From: Lachnospiraceae bacterium GAM79
Lineage (GTDB): Bacteria; Bacillota; Clostridia; Lachnospirales; Lachnospiraceae
Length of the DNA stretch: 64,000 nucleotides
Direction: 5' to 3'
NCBI GenBank assembly: GCA_020735665.1
Contig: CP085928.1
Span: forward strand, 1,970,501 to 2,034,500
The position numbers and the translations under genes were made by a program. This document shows, piece by piece, positions 44,627 to 54,411 of the stretch. The notes under the pieces were generated by a model. That model saw only the letters and a list, made by a program, of their open reading frames with translations. It had not been told where the DNA came from and ran no database searches. Numbering within the stretch: position 1 is the stretch's first letter; the number at the start of each line of letters is the position of its first letter.

Positions 44627-45586
44627 TCAAAATTTAAAGAACCAGAAAAGCTTCCCGCCATATGGATTTTTCTTACTGAGCAACCGTGCTGAAACTGCAT
44701 GGAATAATAAAAATGCACCGCTTATGAGAGTCATCACCAGTTCAAACTGTGATAAGACCGACATGGAATTATCACTATAGCCTATATAAACATTCTTACT
44801 GCCCAGAATACTGCAATTTCCCTCATACCAGAACACATCGGCACCATTGACCGGTGAATCCGCCTTAATCTGCAGCACCGTATAAGTTGGTCGAATACCT
44901 TTCCCATAACGTGATTTGTAATTTCTGACATCATTTCCGCTATGTACCTTAACATGATTGGAGCTCTGCCGAGAACTTTGATATGTTACAGTTCCTGTTG
45001 TATGATTCTTCGCGCAGGCATATCCGACCACCTGCGTCATACCCGCCACAAAGAAAATCAAAGCAACTACAAGTGCCAAAATCTCAGCCGTATAGAATGC
45101 ATCCACCGATTTGCTCTTCGTTTCTATCTCCTCATCACGACTCCATGGTTTATTACGGAAATTGCGAATTGCTGATGGTAACAGGCAGATTGCGCCAACC
45201 AACCCCAGCAAGGATAAAATCAAACATATAAGTACCGGTGTCTTTGTTCCGATAACCAGATCTGCGTTCACTCCCTCTTCTGTCGATTCATCCATAAATG
45301 TGATGTTACCACTTACCAACACCTTTTCATCCTGTTTTAGATGCGACTTGCTTCCGGGATAATAATAGTGGAAGAATATCGTTCCTCCATTCTCTCTGGC
45401 TCCGTCTACCTTTAATACTGCATAGCCGCTTGTCCCATGCTTGTCCACACCCGCAACCGTTGCCGGCAATGCATTCGATGAAAGCAAAGAGAATCTCGGC
45501 ACACAATAAATCGCAGTCACAGCAAACAAAACGACACACACAATGGCAATCACCATATTTGAAACATTCTTCCTATCATTTTTCAT
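44627..45586 (-). CDS. Membrane protein with repeated DUF3592-like exported domains
   Basis: 319 residues: helices near 12-30, 117-137, 170-192 and 285-303 separated by two extracytoplasmic domains with similar strands (HGTSGYAVLKVDGARENGGT; RPTYTVLQIKADSPVNGADV). The repeat suggests internal duplication. It lies 40 bp upstream of the small membrane protein; no function evident. Confidence 0.6.
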   Translation of the reverse strand: MKNDRKNVSNMVIAIVCVVLFAVTAIYCVPRFSLLSSNALPATVAGVDKHGTSGYAVLKVDGARENGGTIFFHYYYPGSKSHLKQDEKVLVSGNITFMDESTEEGVNADLVIGTKTPVLICLILSLLGLVGAICLLPSAIRNFRNKPWSRDEEIETKSKSVDAFYTAEILALVVALIFFVAGMTQVVGYACAKNHTTGTVTYQSSRQSSNHVKVHSGNDVRNYKSRYGKGIRPTYTVLQIKADSPVNGADVFWYEGNCSILGSKNVYIGYSDNSMSVLSQFELVMTLISGAFLLFHAVSARLLSKKNPYGGKLFWFFKF

Positions 45587-45821
45587 TCCGGTTTACTCCC
45601 TACATAACCTTTGAAATAAAATTTTCGTCAGTCCCCCGACTTTTTGTCTTATATATTCTTATATGTTTTATTTATTTTTATATATTTCTATATACTTTCA
45701 TATATGTTATATATTTTTATATACTCAAACTTCGCACTTGAATAAGTTCCTATGCACCTAATCCCATAAACCACGGTATTATAAAAGATAAACTGAAAGT
45801 TTCCGTTGCTTATCTTGATTT
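45587..45821. other. Degenerate spacer with relic of a neighbouring gene
   Basis: AT-rich simple sequence (TTTTATATAT-type runs), then ~32 bp matching 44323-44354 (encoding LSFIIPWF), then an AAACTGAAAGTTT half site (45790-45802). It appears to be the scar of a deleted unit. Confidence 0.65.
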
Positions 45822-46256
45822 TTATATAAAACCTCTTTTTTTTGCTTCTTCAATCAATATAGGTTGAATTAAAGGATATGTCCAATTATCAACTAACTTA
45901 TCTGAAATCAATATTTTCTCAATCTCACAATGTAATTCCACAAATGAGCTAATGTCTGCAATAAATAACATTCCAAAAGTTTCATCATCAATATTTTCAT
46001 TTACTCGTGTCTTTCCTTTAACAGAATACACACATATTGGTTCAATTTTAAAATCAATTGCCCCTGTTTCTTCTTGTAATTCTCTTTTGGCTGTTTCAAA
46101 AATACTTTCTCCAGGTTCTCTGTGACCGCCTGGCACTTCATAAGTCTCTCTTTCTTTGTGTTTACAGAATACCCACTTGTTGTCTGTTTTTGATATTATT
46201 ACTGCAAACTTCAAAAGTTCATCTGCGACATTGTCATAAAATTTTACTTCTACCAT
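45822..46256 (-). CDS. NUDIX hydrolase
   Basis: 144 residues with a complete Nudix box GGHREPGESIFETAKRELQE ETGA (residues 43-66), carrying the metal-binding glutamates. Substrate specificity cannot be told; family members hydrolyse nucleoside diphosphate derivatives. A repeat (46274-46323) lies just upstream. Single-gene unit of the cassette-like series. Confidence 0.88.
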   Translation of the reverse strand: MVEVKFYDNVADELLKFAVIISKTDNKWVFCKHKERETYEVPGGHREPGESIFETAKRELQEETGAIDFKIEPICVYSVKGKTRVNENIDDETFGMLFIADISSFVELHCEIEKILISDKLVDNWTYPLIQPILIEEAKKRGFI

Positions 46257-46273
46257 TCTACCAATACCTCGTC

Positions 46274-46323
46274 AAATTCAAAGTTTCTGTTGCTTTCAAT
46301 CTCTCCGCATGACTGAAAGTTTT
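46274..46323 (-). repeat. Inter-cassette repeat with longer centre
   Basis: In gene direction AAACTTTCAGT, a ~28-base centre containing GAAAGCAACAG, then AAACTTTGAATTTGACG and the ribosome site. The flanking AAGCAACRG block is also seen beside the sites at 45790 and 47328. Confidence 0.6.
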
Positions 46324-46340
46324 GAGTGCCTTATATTTAT

Positions 46341-46844
46341 CTAAATAATTTTTGCATCTGCTTCTCGAAGCTTTTTAAAATATTTTTCTTTATTCTTATT
46401 AAACATTGTTCCGATAGCTGATTCATTAAGTATTACACTATAGCCTTCTTTTATGGCCCCTAACGCAGTCAATGCTACGCACCCACCACCATCAACTCCT
46501 ACGATTTCAACACATTTAATCTTATGTGCTTTTAAGAACTCATTAAGTTTAGGATTGCTAAATGCATTTCCCTCATATTTTATGAAAACATAATCAGATA
46601 CAACATGAAGATTGCTAACTAGTTCCACTTCTTCAGTTCCTTCATAAGCCTTAAATGGTGCAAGCTTATTTATTAAATTTTTCTTCATGATATTTTTGAT
46701 ATAAACAACCACATTACTTTCATTTGCGTCAATAACTTCGTTTACAGTTTGAATCAGAATTTCATTATCATATTTAAAGTATGTAGCGTGATTTTTTCCA
46801 ACACATACATTCTGCATATCAATTACCAACAATGCTTTTTTCAC
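46341..46844 (-). CDS. Isochorismatase-like cysteine hydrolase (GTG start)
   Basis: 167 residues. Catalytic triad readable as Asp in KKALLVIDMQNVCVG, Lys in FIKYEGNAFSNP, and Cys in GVDGGGCVALTALGA. The family includes nicotinamidases and pyrazinamidase-like amidohydrolases. I place the start at GTG 46844, 7 bases after GGAGGG, because it gives the standard KKALLVIDMQ start. The stop is within 18 bp of the upstream repeat. Unknown substrate. Confidence 0.8.
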   Translation of the reverse strand: MKKALLVIDMQNVCVGKNHATYFKYDNEILIQTVNEVIDANESNVVVYIKNIMKKNLINKLAPFKAYEGTEEVELVSNLHVVSDYVFIKYEGNAFSNPKLNEFLKAHKIKCVEIVGVDGGGCVALTALGAIKEGYSVILNESAIGTMFNKNKEKYFKKLREADAKII

Positions 46845-46874
46845 TTTCTTTCCCTCCGTCATCTTCAAATTCAT

Positions 46875-47315
46875 CTAATACTTTGCATTTTTATATGAAA
46901 TCAATATATGTGCAGGTGCAAATAATAGTGATGCCACAATCAATAATACAGACCTGCTCATAATTCCACTGAAGATGAAAATTACGGATGGAATAATAGA
47001 TAATGTCAATGCTTTAAAAATCGTATTATTTCTAAAACAAATAATCCATATCACACAATAAAGTATAATTAAAACGACATTTGCTATTAAATATATCGCA
47101 AAAGCTTCATCAGACCACCAACCGAACCAGGTTCCAGGAATATTAACAACCATAAATCCGAAACACCCAAATCTTCCTATCTGTTCTACAACTTCAACAC
47201 CTTTATTATTCCACTTATTTTCAAAACCATCTTTATACTTTAATGTAAAAATAATATTGGGTACCATGATTACTGCTATAAATACTGCCCCAAAAATGTT
47301 TATCCACTCCATCAT
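46875..47315 (-). CDS. Four-helix membrane protein, unknown
   Basis: 146 residues from ATG 47315 (GAAGGTGAG). Helices at about 3-22, 48-64, 75-98 and 106-137; conserved-looking VEQIGRFGCFGFMVVNIPGT between the first two. No family assigned. Preceded by a full inter-cassette repeat. Confidence 0.6.
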   Translation of the reverse strand: MMEWINIFGAVFIAVIMVPNIIFTLKYKDGFENKWNNKGVEVVEQIGRFGCFGFMVVNIPGTWFGWWSDEAFAIYLIANVVLIILYCVIWIICFRNNTIFKALTLSIIPSVIFIFSGIMSRSVLLIVASLLFAPAHILISYKNAKY

Positions 47316-47327
47316 GTTCTCACCTTC

Positions 47328-47364
47328 AAATTTCGATTTTCTTGATTCCACAAACTGGAAGTTT
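47328..47364 (-). repeat. Inter-cassette repeat, clearest copy
   Basis: In gene direction AAACTTCCAGTTT, GTGGAATCAAGA, AAATCGAAATTT. The outer AAAGCAAAGG block precedes it. Spacer of 10-15 bp to the next start codon. Confidence 0.8.
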
Positions 47365-47421
47365 CCTTTGCTTTTATCTTTTGTATTATCTTATTTACAA
47401 TAAATACTATAATAGATACAA

Positions 47422-47769
47422 TCAAAAACCAATAGTATAATTGACAAAAATATCTCTATATGCCGAAGATGCTAATTCAGCAGTTAGTCCCCTAAACCAT
47501 ACATACAAAAAAGCCAATAAAATTGTTGGAACATACACCACAACTAATTTAATTGCAAAATTCTTTATATGTATATATCTAATTAGTGAGTATGCTAAAA
47601 TCACAATTAAAGTAATAATTGCACGGTCTAATTCGTGCCAGTTTCCTGTTGGATCTTCATATATCCCTTTTGAAAGATAAGAAATACTATTTACTATTGT
47701 CGCAATTGTATATAAGCCACAATATATTAATAACGAATCCTTTAAACCTCTGTTCCATATGTTTTTCAT
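47422..47769 (-). CDS. Small membrane protein (DUF6608-like)
   Basis: 115 residues, three helices (LIYCGLYTIATIVNSISYLS, IITLIVILAYSLIRYIHI, LVVVYVPTILLAFLYVWF) with KGIYEDPTGNWHELDRA between the first and second. Similar short DUF6608-type proteins occur in Firmicutes accessory regions. Upstream half site AACTTCCAATTTGACGG lies at the ribosome site. Confidence 0.55.
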   Translation of the reverse strand: MKNIWNRGLKDSLLIYCGLYTIATIVNSISYLSKGIYEDPTGNWHELDRAIITLIVILAYSLIRYIHIKNFAIKLVVVYVPTILLAFLYVWFRGLTAELASSAYRDIFVNYTIGF

Positions 47770-47796
47770 GTATTGTTTCCTCCGTCAAATTGGAAG

Positions 47797-48196
47797 TTAT
47801 GAATGAACGTTCTCTCGTTTTTTCTGAATCCAGATGCTAATTATCGTTGAGATTGCTGTCATTACAGCCAGTAACACATAATATAACGAATCTTGATTGA
47901 TATCTACCACTCCCATCAATGTGTTTGTCCATCCATGTAGAATCATGCAGAACATGACAGCTCTGGTGGCATCATAAACCATAGATAACCAATAGCTAAG
48001 CGCCAGTCCTAAGACTGCAAACCAGATAAATGACATGCCCTGATGTGAATTGCCTTCTATGAACCAGAGTGAAATATGCCAAATGACCCATACAATTCCA
48101 ACGATTAATGTTGCTAAAGGTGCAGAAACTTTCTTCTCCAGAATCGGCAACATAGTACCTCGCCAGCCAAGTTCTTCATTTCCACCGTACAGGAAC
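47797..48196 (-). pseudogene. CPBP-family intramembrane protease, 5'-truncated
   Basis: Begins abruptly at the CPBP motif GGNEELGWRGTMLPILEKKV (first Glu pair and Arg), followed by the second motif (WHISLWFIEGNS) and three helices. Upstream of about 48196 the sequence switches to an integrase fragment in another frame. The N-terminal helices are lost. CPBP (Abi) proteins in such cassettes often serve self-immunity; this copy is probably dead. Confidence 0.78.
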
Positions 48197-48529
48197 GCAG
48201 CCTGTATAAATATGATGAATCTCTTTTATCTTTGCTTTCTGCTTTCTTTTCAGAACTCTGTGAAATGCCTTTTCTGTTTCATTGCTCATAGGGACTTTGC
48301 GGTTTCCGCTTGCTGTCTTAGGCTCGGCTATGTAATATCCGTCCTTGTCCTTTAAAAGCTGATGATTGACATGGATAGTATGCTTTTCAAAATCCAAGTC
48401 CTTTTTTGTCAGTCCGCAGAACTCTGATATTCGCAAGCCTGTTTTCAGCAGGATAAATATATCATCATAATATTTCTGATAGGTTCTGTCCTGTCTGATT
48501 GTCGAGCGACACATTGTAAATCGTTGCAT
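48197..48529 (-). pseudogene. Tn916-type integrase fragment
   Basis: TGLRISEFCGLTKKDLDFEK and the strand region IHVNHQLLKDKDGYYIAEPK, then TASGNRKVPMS, are the middle of a Tn916-like integrase catalytic domain. The C-terminal HxxR and Tyr boxes are missing because the frame joins the CPBP fragment; the N-terminus is missing too. A footprint of an older element at the edge of the cassette-like series. Confidence 0.8.
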
Positions 48530-48745
48530 ATCGGCGATTTTATATTTGTTTTGCCTTTTGCTTTTTGTAATAGTCCCCCCCTGTTAGATAACGGGGGCTT
48601 AGAAAGCTCGCTTCGCTCGCATAACCGCCAAAGTGAACCAGGCACTCGCCAGCAGGCTGGCGTGGCGATTTGTCTTACAACCGCCACCGTGTCTGGATCA
48701 CTCCGTCGGTTGCTGTTTGCGTCCTTAAAAATACGTTTCTAAAGC
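48530..48745. other. Structured non-coding stretch
   Basis: Small GC-rich dyads: GCCAGCAGGCTGGC near 48650, GCTCGCTTCGCTCGC near 48606, CCCCCTG/CGGGGG near 48580. An 80-codon frame here gives a composition typical of spurious proteins and is not called. A structural RNA or mobile-element scar would fit. Confidence 0.4.
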
Positions 48746-48748
48746 AGG

Positions 48749-48789
48749 GGATAAGAAAAGGACAGAAACCTTTGTCCCTGTCCTTATCC
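48749..48789 (-). terminator. Stem-loop after the surface protein gene
   Basis: GGATAAGGACAGGGACA pairs with TGTCCTTTTCTTATCC with few mismatches. There is no strong T-run. Confidence 0.55.
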
Positions 48790-48793
48790 TTGC

Positions 48794-50923
48794 TTATCTG
48801 CTTCTTCTGCGTTTGAAGAACAATGCTGTCAGCATTCCTGCAAGGGAAATGACCGTTACCATACTCAACAGCAAAATATTTGTACTATCGCCTGTCTTAA
48901 CTGCTGTATCTGGCTTTGTAGAAGTAGTAGGCTGTTCTTCGTTGGAAATCATAGAAATGACTGCTGTTTCTTTATAATCGCAACGTTCACAAACACGTTC
49001 TTTTTTGCCTGTTTCTGTGGTTGTTGCTTCCTTGATGACTTTCCATGCTCCCCACGTATGACCTAACTCATCTACTTCGTTTCCTCTGTAGCTATAGCCA
49101 CAATTTCTGCAGTTATATGTCGTATATCCTTTCTCTGTGCAATTTGGTGGTGTAACGACTGCAACATAATCATGTTCGTTTACAGTAAACTGTAGCTCCG
49201 TTGTTGCTATTTGAGCATTAGCTGCTGTTACAGTAAGCGTTGCCCGATATATACCTGTTGCTAAACTGTCTTTTGGTGCTACTGCTACTTTTAGAGTATC
49301 GTTTAGCTGGATGGTTGTAGTACCATCACCACTCAACTCGAACTTATCCTTATCTGTACCCGTGATAGATATATCTACATTCTCTAAATCAACATTTCCG
49401 CTATTTGTAATCGTAAATTCCTTTGCGGTAATTGGTTGATATCCTACGCAAGTTCCTGTAAATGTTCCGTCACCACTTAAAAGCATGCTGTAAACTTTCT
49501 TTGTTGCAGGTGGCAGTGTGATATTCACATCACTTATCGGCGTACCTGAAATGGTAAAACCATTTTTAGTCATTTTTGTCACTGTCAATCCGTTCAAGCC
49601 TTGGATTCTGTCCTCATAACCATCCGGAAGAAAATATCCGTCAACAGCTTCTACTATAATATCTGTAATTGCCTTGTTTGGAACAACTTCCTGCACACCA
49701 TTATTCGATGTGATATTCAATCCCGCACCCGCAACAATATTCACAGCAGTTTCTTGTTCTTTCTCTGCCAAAGCCGCATATGTGATTCTATTTGCTGTAT
49801 CTGTTGTTTCCAGCCATATCTTGCAATTCGCAAAATTATCTAAATTCATACCACTTGCAGAAACTTCTGTTTCATTCGTAATTTGTTTCGCATACGCACC
49901 ATTGCTGTTTTGCGCAACCAGATATGTACCATTTGGAACATCTGTTAAGATAACCTTGCTACCATCATAAGAAATTACGGCTGAACCTAGGTTCTTGCTA
50001 TACTTACCGGCGTCATAGCGTAATGTAAACGCTCCATCTCCATCCGTATCCTGCAATGTTAAATTACCTGTAGATGTTGCTGACGGAACAGCCGATGCAA
50101 AAAGAATCGTTGATGAATTCAGTTCAAAAGCAGGTCTTATTTTTTCTACATTGCTTGTTTGAGCTCCATTAAAAGCAGGATAATTCTTAGAAGGCCACGC
50201 AGTCAAAACATCATTTCCATCATTCGGATCATCATTACTAACAAATGGTGAACGAATCCAAAATAATTCAAGAACAGATTCTCCCCAATAACTTGGATCA
50301 ATACGAAGACCGTCATTCAAATCATTTGCGCTGTTCTTTCCCACAGTAATGTGATTATAATCTTCTTGGTCTCCATAAGCCAAATATAGCTTGTCCGTCG
50401 TGGAATAGACGCTGTTGTTTTTCGTATCATCCGTATAAATCGTTGTTTCATTTATCAGTGCCTGTTCTGAACTTGTAAAAAAAGAAGCTTCCATCTCTTT
50501 TAAGGTAACATTCCTTATATAGCTCGCACCGTAGTGATTCGGGAAAACTTCTGCTGGTTCTCTATCAGGATAGGTACAGTTCCACTTATCATCATATGTT
50601 TTATTGTCCATATAATTTGATTCAAATTGTACATCATCTCTCATAGAACTTGCAGAAAAAAACGTTATGCTATCATTACTTTGACTTCCTGCAATCCACC
50701 ACTGTTGATTGTTATTTCCGAAATAGACTTTTGCAGGATTTTTCACTCCGTCATTATCATTTGTATCATAGTTTTTTAATTCTTCAACAGTTGAAAACTG
50801 CTCTTTCGTTGGCGATTGATTTTCCTCTGCATGAACGCTGGTACTAAACGTCGGAAACATAGTCAATACCATTGCACTTACCAGCAAAAATGAATAAGGC
50901 TTTTTCAAATATCTTTGTTTCAT
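48794..50923 (-). CDS. Cell-surface protein with sortase-type C-terminus
   Basis: 709 residues. Signal peptide (LLVSAMVLTMFPTFSTSVHA), N-terminal ~260 residues like DUF6273 modules (IDPSYWGESVLELFWIRSPF), beta-sandwich repeats, a Cys-containing repeat (GYTTYNCRNCGYSYRGNEVD; ERVCERCDYKETA), then TAVKTGDSTN, a membrane helix and KRRRSR. KTGD is a sorting-signal variant frequent in Clostridia. Probably wall-anchored adhesin or similar cargo. No sortase gene is in the window. Confidence 0.75.
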   Translation of the reverse strand: MKQRYLKKPYSFLLVSAMVLTMFPTFSTSVHAEENQSPTKEQFSTVEELKNYDTNDNDGVKNPAKVYFGNNNQQWWIAGSQSNDSITFFSASSMRDDVQFESNYMDNKTYDDKWNCTYPDREPAEVFPNHYGASYIRNVTLKEMEASFFTSSEQALINETTIYTDDTKNNSVYSTTDKLYLAYGDQEDYNHITVGKNSANDLNDGLRIDPSYWGESVLELFWIRSPFVSNDDPNDGNDVLTAWPSKNYPAFNGAQTSNVEKIRPAFELNSSTILFASAVPSATSTGNLTLQDTDGDGAFTLRYDAGKYSKNLGSAVISYDGSKVILTDVPNGTYLVAQNSNGAYAKQITNETEVSASGMNLDNFANCKIWLETTDTANRITYAALAEKEQETAVNIVAGAGLNITSNNGVQEVVPNKAITDIIVEAVDGYFLPDGYEDRIQGLNGLTVTKMTKNGFTISGTPISDVNITLPPATKKVYSMLLSGDGTFTGTCVGYQPITAKEFTITNSGNVDLENVDISITGTDKDKFELSGDGTTTIQLNDTLKVAVAPKDSLATGIYRATLTVTAANAQIATTELQFTVNEHDYVAVVTPPNCTEKGYTTYNCRNCGYSYRGNEVDELGHTWGAWKVIKEATTTETGKKERVCERCDYKETAVISMISNEEQPTTSTKPDTAVKTGDSTNILLLSMVTVISLAGMLTALFFKRRRSR

Positions 50924-51123
50924 ATTTACTTTCTGCTCCTTTCCTTGATTTTTCTCAAAAGGTACACCTGTTAATAGCCACTATATCATTATCTAGTATA
51001 GCTGAAAACGCCTGTTTTTTCAATAAACAAATCATTTAGAACAGCTTTGAAGATGTTATTTTTGCTAATATTGCCAGATTATATTTTTTGCAAAAGGTGT
51101 ACTTTGTGATAGTTCAGAATAGA

Positions 51124-51731
<608 letters not shown>

Positions 51732-52216
51732 TTATTATCAATCCTCCTTTGCTATGGATATAGAAAAGTATCATAAACAAAAAAGCACCTTACTGTAAAA
51801 GTAAAATGCTTTATAGAAAAATATATTCACTTGTTATTATCTTTCCATTTCTGCCTTTAAGAAGCTACGCCTTATCCCACAGCTTGTAAAGAGCGTTGAC
51901 ACATTGCGTTGCAACAGGCTCTTGACACGCCGTGAACTAAGACATTGATAGCGAACAAGCAGAAATGAGATAGTATGTTGTTTCACGACATAGAAAAAGA
52001 CGCTCTATTTCAAGCGTCGATTTCTTATAACTCTGTATTTCTCTTTATAAGTCGTTACATCAGGCTCTTTCATTTGTTGTAATTTCGTTGTAAATTTCCT
52101 TATTTTCTTCTTGCTATTTTGCTGATAGATACTGTATTTATGCGGTATTCCTCAATTTGGTATCTGTTTTTGGCACAAAAAAAGAAAGCTCGTCGATTAG
52201 GACGAACTTCTGTGTT
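51732..52216. other. Intergenic region with hairpins, no gene
   Basis: About 485 bp. It holds a terminator-like hairpin on the minus strand (51780-51812, AAGCATTTTACT/AGTAAGGTGCTT, then T-run) and GACGCT/AGCGTC near 52001-52020. The plain AT-rich remainder shows no frame with a good start. Possible resolvase res site, not identified. Confidence 0.45.
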
Positions 52217-52552
52217 TTATGGAAGTATTTGCTTTGACTGCTTCACAAGTGTATCTATAACTTCATAAATTCTGTTTCTATCTTCAGGAGCAAGTTTTTC
52301 AAGTTTCTCATTCAGCATAGAGTTCTTGACTGTGTATCCCGTTTCCAAAACATCTGTAAGAACCATATCCGATGATACACCTAAAGCATTTAGTATCTTT
52401 ATGAAAGTTTCGAGTGACGGAATTTTCTCTCCACGCTCAACCATACCAATATAATTTGTTGTCAAGTCTGTTTTCTCAGCCAAATCTTCTTGGCGTAATT
52501 TCTTCGCAAGTCGGAACTTTCTTATATTCTTGCCGATTGTATCGAGCTTCAT
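52217..52552 (-). CDS. XRE-family regulator
   Basis: 111 residues from ATG 52552 (GGGAGGTG upstream). Helix-turn-helix IRKFRLAKKLRQEDLAEKTD and VERGEKIPSLETFIKILNALGV; C-terminal EKLAPEDRNRIYEVIDTLVK is like SinR/Xre tails. Single gene with its own promoter; target unknown. Confidence 0.82.
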   Translation of the reverse strand: MKLDTIGKNIRKFRLAKKLRQEDLAEKTDLTTNYIGMVERGEKIPSLETFIKILNALGVSSDMVLTDVLETGYTVKNSMLNEKLEKLAPEDRNRIYEVIDTLVKQSKQILP

Positions 52553-52769
52553 CACATCACCTCCCTTAGTGTGCTTCACTCATTTGGACAAAGGGGTATG
52601 AAATGCACACCCAAAATCGCTACTTTTGCAAAAATTTCTTGAAAAAATTTTTTCTGAACGAAAAAAAGCCGCCTATTTCCTCAAAATTGAGGTCAATAGA
52701 TGGCGGGTAGAAATATTCACAATTTTGGTGTATAATATGAAATCCAGAGAAAAACAAATCGGAATTTAT

Positions 52770-53966
52770 CTATCTGCATCGCAGCCATCTACAAATATCG
52801 ACCACCTGCACACCCTGATAATCATAAGTTTCATGATGGGTCCTTGCAATTACCATCTTAGGATATGCATCTCGTATTGCAAGCAATGGCGAATATTCCC
52901 TCTCAAATGTTGTTTCATCTGAAATATTGTCACTTACCTGAATGTATATCAGTGTGTCTCGTTTCTTTGCTACAAAGTCCACTTCTTTTTTATAAAGTTT
53001 ACCAACATATACCTCATAACCTCTCCTTCGTAACTCCAGATAAACAATATTCTCATAAACCCTTCCAAAGTCCATATTTCGTGTACCATTGACTGCATAT
53101 CGAAATGCTGGATCACAAAGATAAAACTTACTATTGTTTTCGAGATATTTTTTCCCCTTTAGGTCATACCGTTTTGCCTCATAAAATAGAAATGCGTTCT
53201 CTAAATAACCAATGTATTTTGATACTGTCTTTCTGGTAATCTCTCTTTGGTCATTATTTAATGTCTTGCAGATATTATTGGGAGAAAGCAGGTTGCCAAT
53301 ATTATCCATCATAAATTCAGATATACTGGCAAACTCTGATGTATTTCTTATTCTATATTTCTCAACCAAATCTCTTATAAGAATAGTCCCATACACATCT
53401 CTGATATAATCATACTGTCTATCCTCTGTCTTATATACATAGGCTCCCGGCATACCACCGGTTCGGACATACTGATCAAATGCATCATCAAATCCATCCG
53501 TAATTCCATAATAAGTCAGATATTCCACAAAAGAAAAAGGATATACCTTTATTTCCATCGTTCTTCCGGTAAAAAGTGTTGCCAAATCTGAACTTAACAA
53601 AAATGCATTTGAACCGGTAACATAAATATCATAGATTCCTTTTGTATAAATACTATTGATTGCAAGTTCGAACTGAGGGCACATCTGAACCTCATCAATC
53701 AATAATACGTTATTCATTCCCTCTTTATATTGACCCAAGATATACTTATGCAATGCATGATATTCCAGCAAATGATCAAACTCTAATTCCTGAAGGTTTA
53801 TCATTACAATATTGCTCTTTTCCTCTAACGACTGCAGATAAGTGATAAATTCCTGTAGCAAAACAGACTTGCCGCTTCGTCTGATGCCCGTGATTACTTT
53901 TATATCTGGCGTCCCATATAATTCAATCAATTCATCTAGATACTTTTGCCTTACAATAAACTGCAT
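52770..53966 (-). CDS. AAA ATPase with DUF4143 domain
   Basis: 398 residues from ATG 53966 (GGGAGATAG upstream). Walker A in VITGIRRSGKSVLLQEFIT, Walker B LLIDEVQMCPQFELAINS, and the C-terminal DUF4143 nuclease-like half (KKYLENNSKFYLCDPAFRYA; VDFVAKKRDTLIYIQVSDN). Common accessory ATPase of unknown role, sometimes viewed as toxin-like or defence-associated. Its stop codon adjoins AAATTCCGATTT, the cassette-type half site (52757-52768). Confidence 0.85.
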   Translation of the reverse strand: MQFIVRQKYLDELIELYGTPDIKVITGIRRSGKSVLLQEFITYLQSLEEKSNIVMINLQELEFDHLLEYHALHKYILGQYKEGMNNVLLIDEVQMCPQFELAINSIYTKGIYDIYVTGSNAFLLSSDLATLFTGRTMEIKVYPFSFVEYLTYYGITDGFDDAFDQYVRTGGMPGAYVYKTEDRQYDYIRDVYGTILIRDLVEKYRIRNTSEFASISEFMMDNIGNLLSPNNICKTLNNDQREITRKTVSKYIGYLENAFLFYEAKRYDLKGKKYLENNSKFYLCDPAFRYAVNGTRNMDFGRVYENIVYLELRRRGYEVYVGKLYKKEVDFVAKKRDTLIYIQVSDNISDETTFEREYSPLLAIRDAYPKMVIARTHHETYDYQGVQVVDICRWLRCR

Positions 53967-54174
53967 ATCACTATCTCCCATTCCCATTTTTTGAAATTTC
54001 TTTATATTTTGGTAATACATTTCATGTATATTCTAGCACAGTCAGCTGCTTCTGTCATTATTCTATTCCCATTTTTTTTAAATAATTCATTTTCTGGTAA
54101 TAGCATTTTCTTATAGAGCAAAAAAGCAGCAGACATTTCGTAAACGCATGGTTTGACGTTTACATTCTATCTGA

Positions 54175-54402
54175 CTATATTTTCATTGTATCACAATTCA
54201 AAATAATTATATCTCCACCATCCGACATAACCGCAGCCTGCACATATTTATTTATGACATAAAATATGATGATGAACGGTATGCCATCAATCGCAACCTT
54301 ATTTGCATTTAACTTGCCATTTTTATAATATGGTTTTAACAGTTTCTTCGGTAATGCCTTCAGGTCATCGAGTACGGCACCGCCAATATTCTTCTTTCCC
54401 AT
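54175..54402 (-). pseudogene. Probable N-terminal fragment of VirD4/TraG coupling protein
   Basis: 75 residues: a basic N-terminus (LDDLKALPKKLLKPYYKNGK) and a membrane helix (DGIPFIIIFYVINKYVQAA), then an abrupt end. This position, right after pcfB, is where the coupling protein starts in related elements, and the C-terminal half of one is at 23119-24021. If right, about 220 central residues are missing. It could instead be a complete small membrane protein. Confidence 0.45.
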
Positions 54403-54411
54403 AAGCACCAC

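Noticed and set aside
41114-47364. Classical attC sites of a known integron
   Set aside because: The arms do not carry the GTTRRRY/RYYYAAC boxes and there is no IntI with its extra patch; described as integron-like only.
48445-48687. 80-codon protein over the structured region
   Set aside because: Composition and the dyads suggest a non-coding segment; similar frames are frequent spurious calls.
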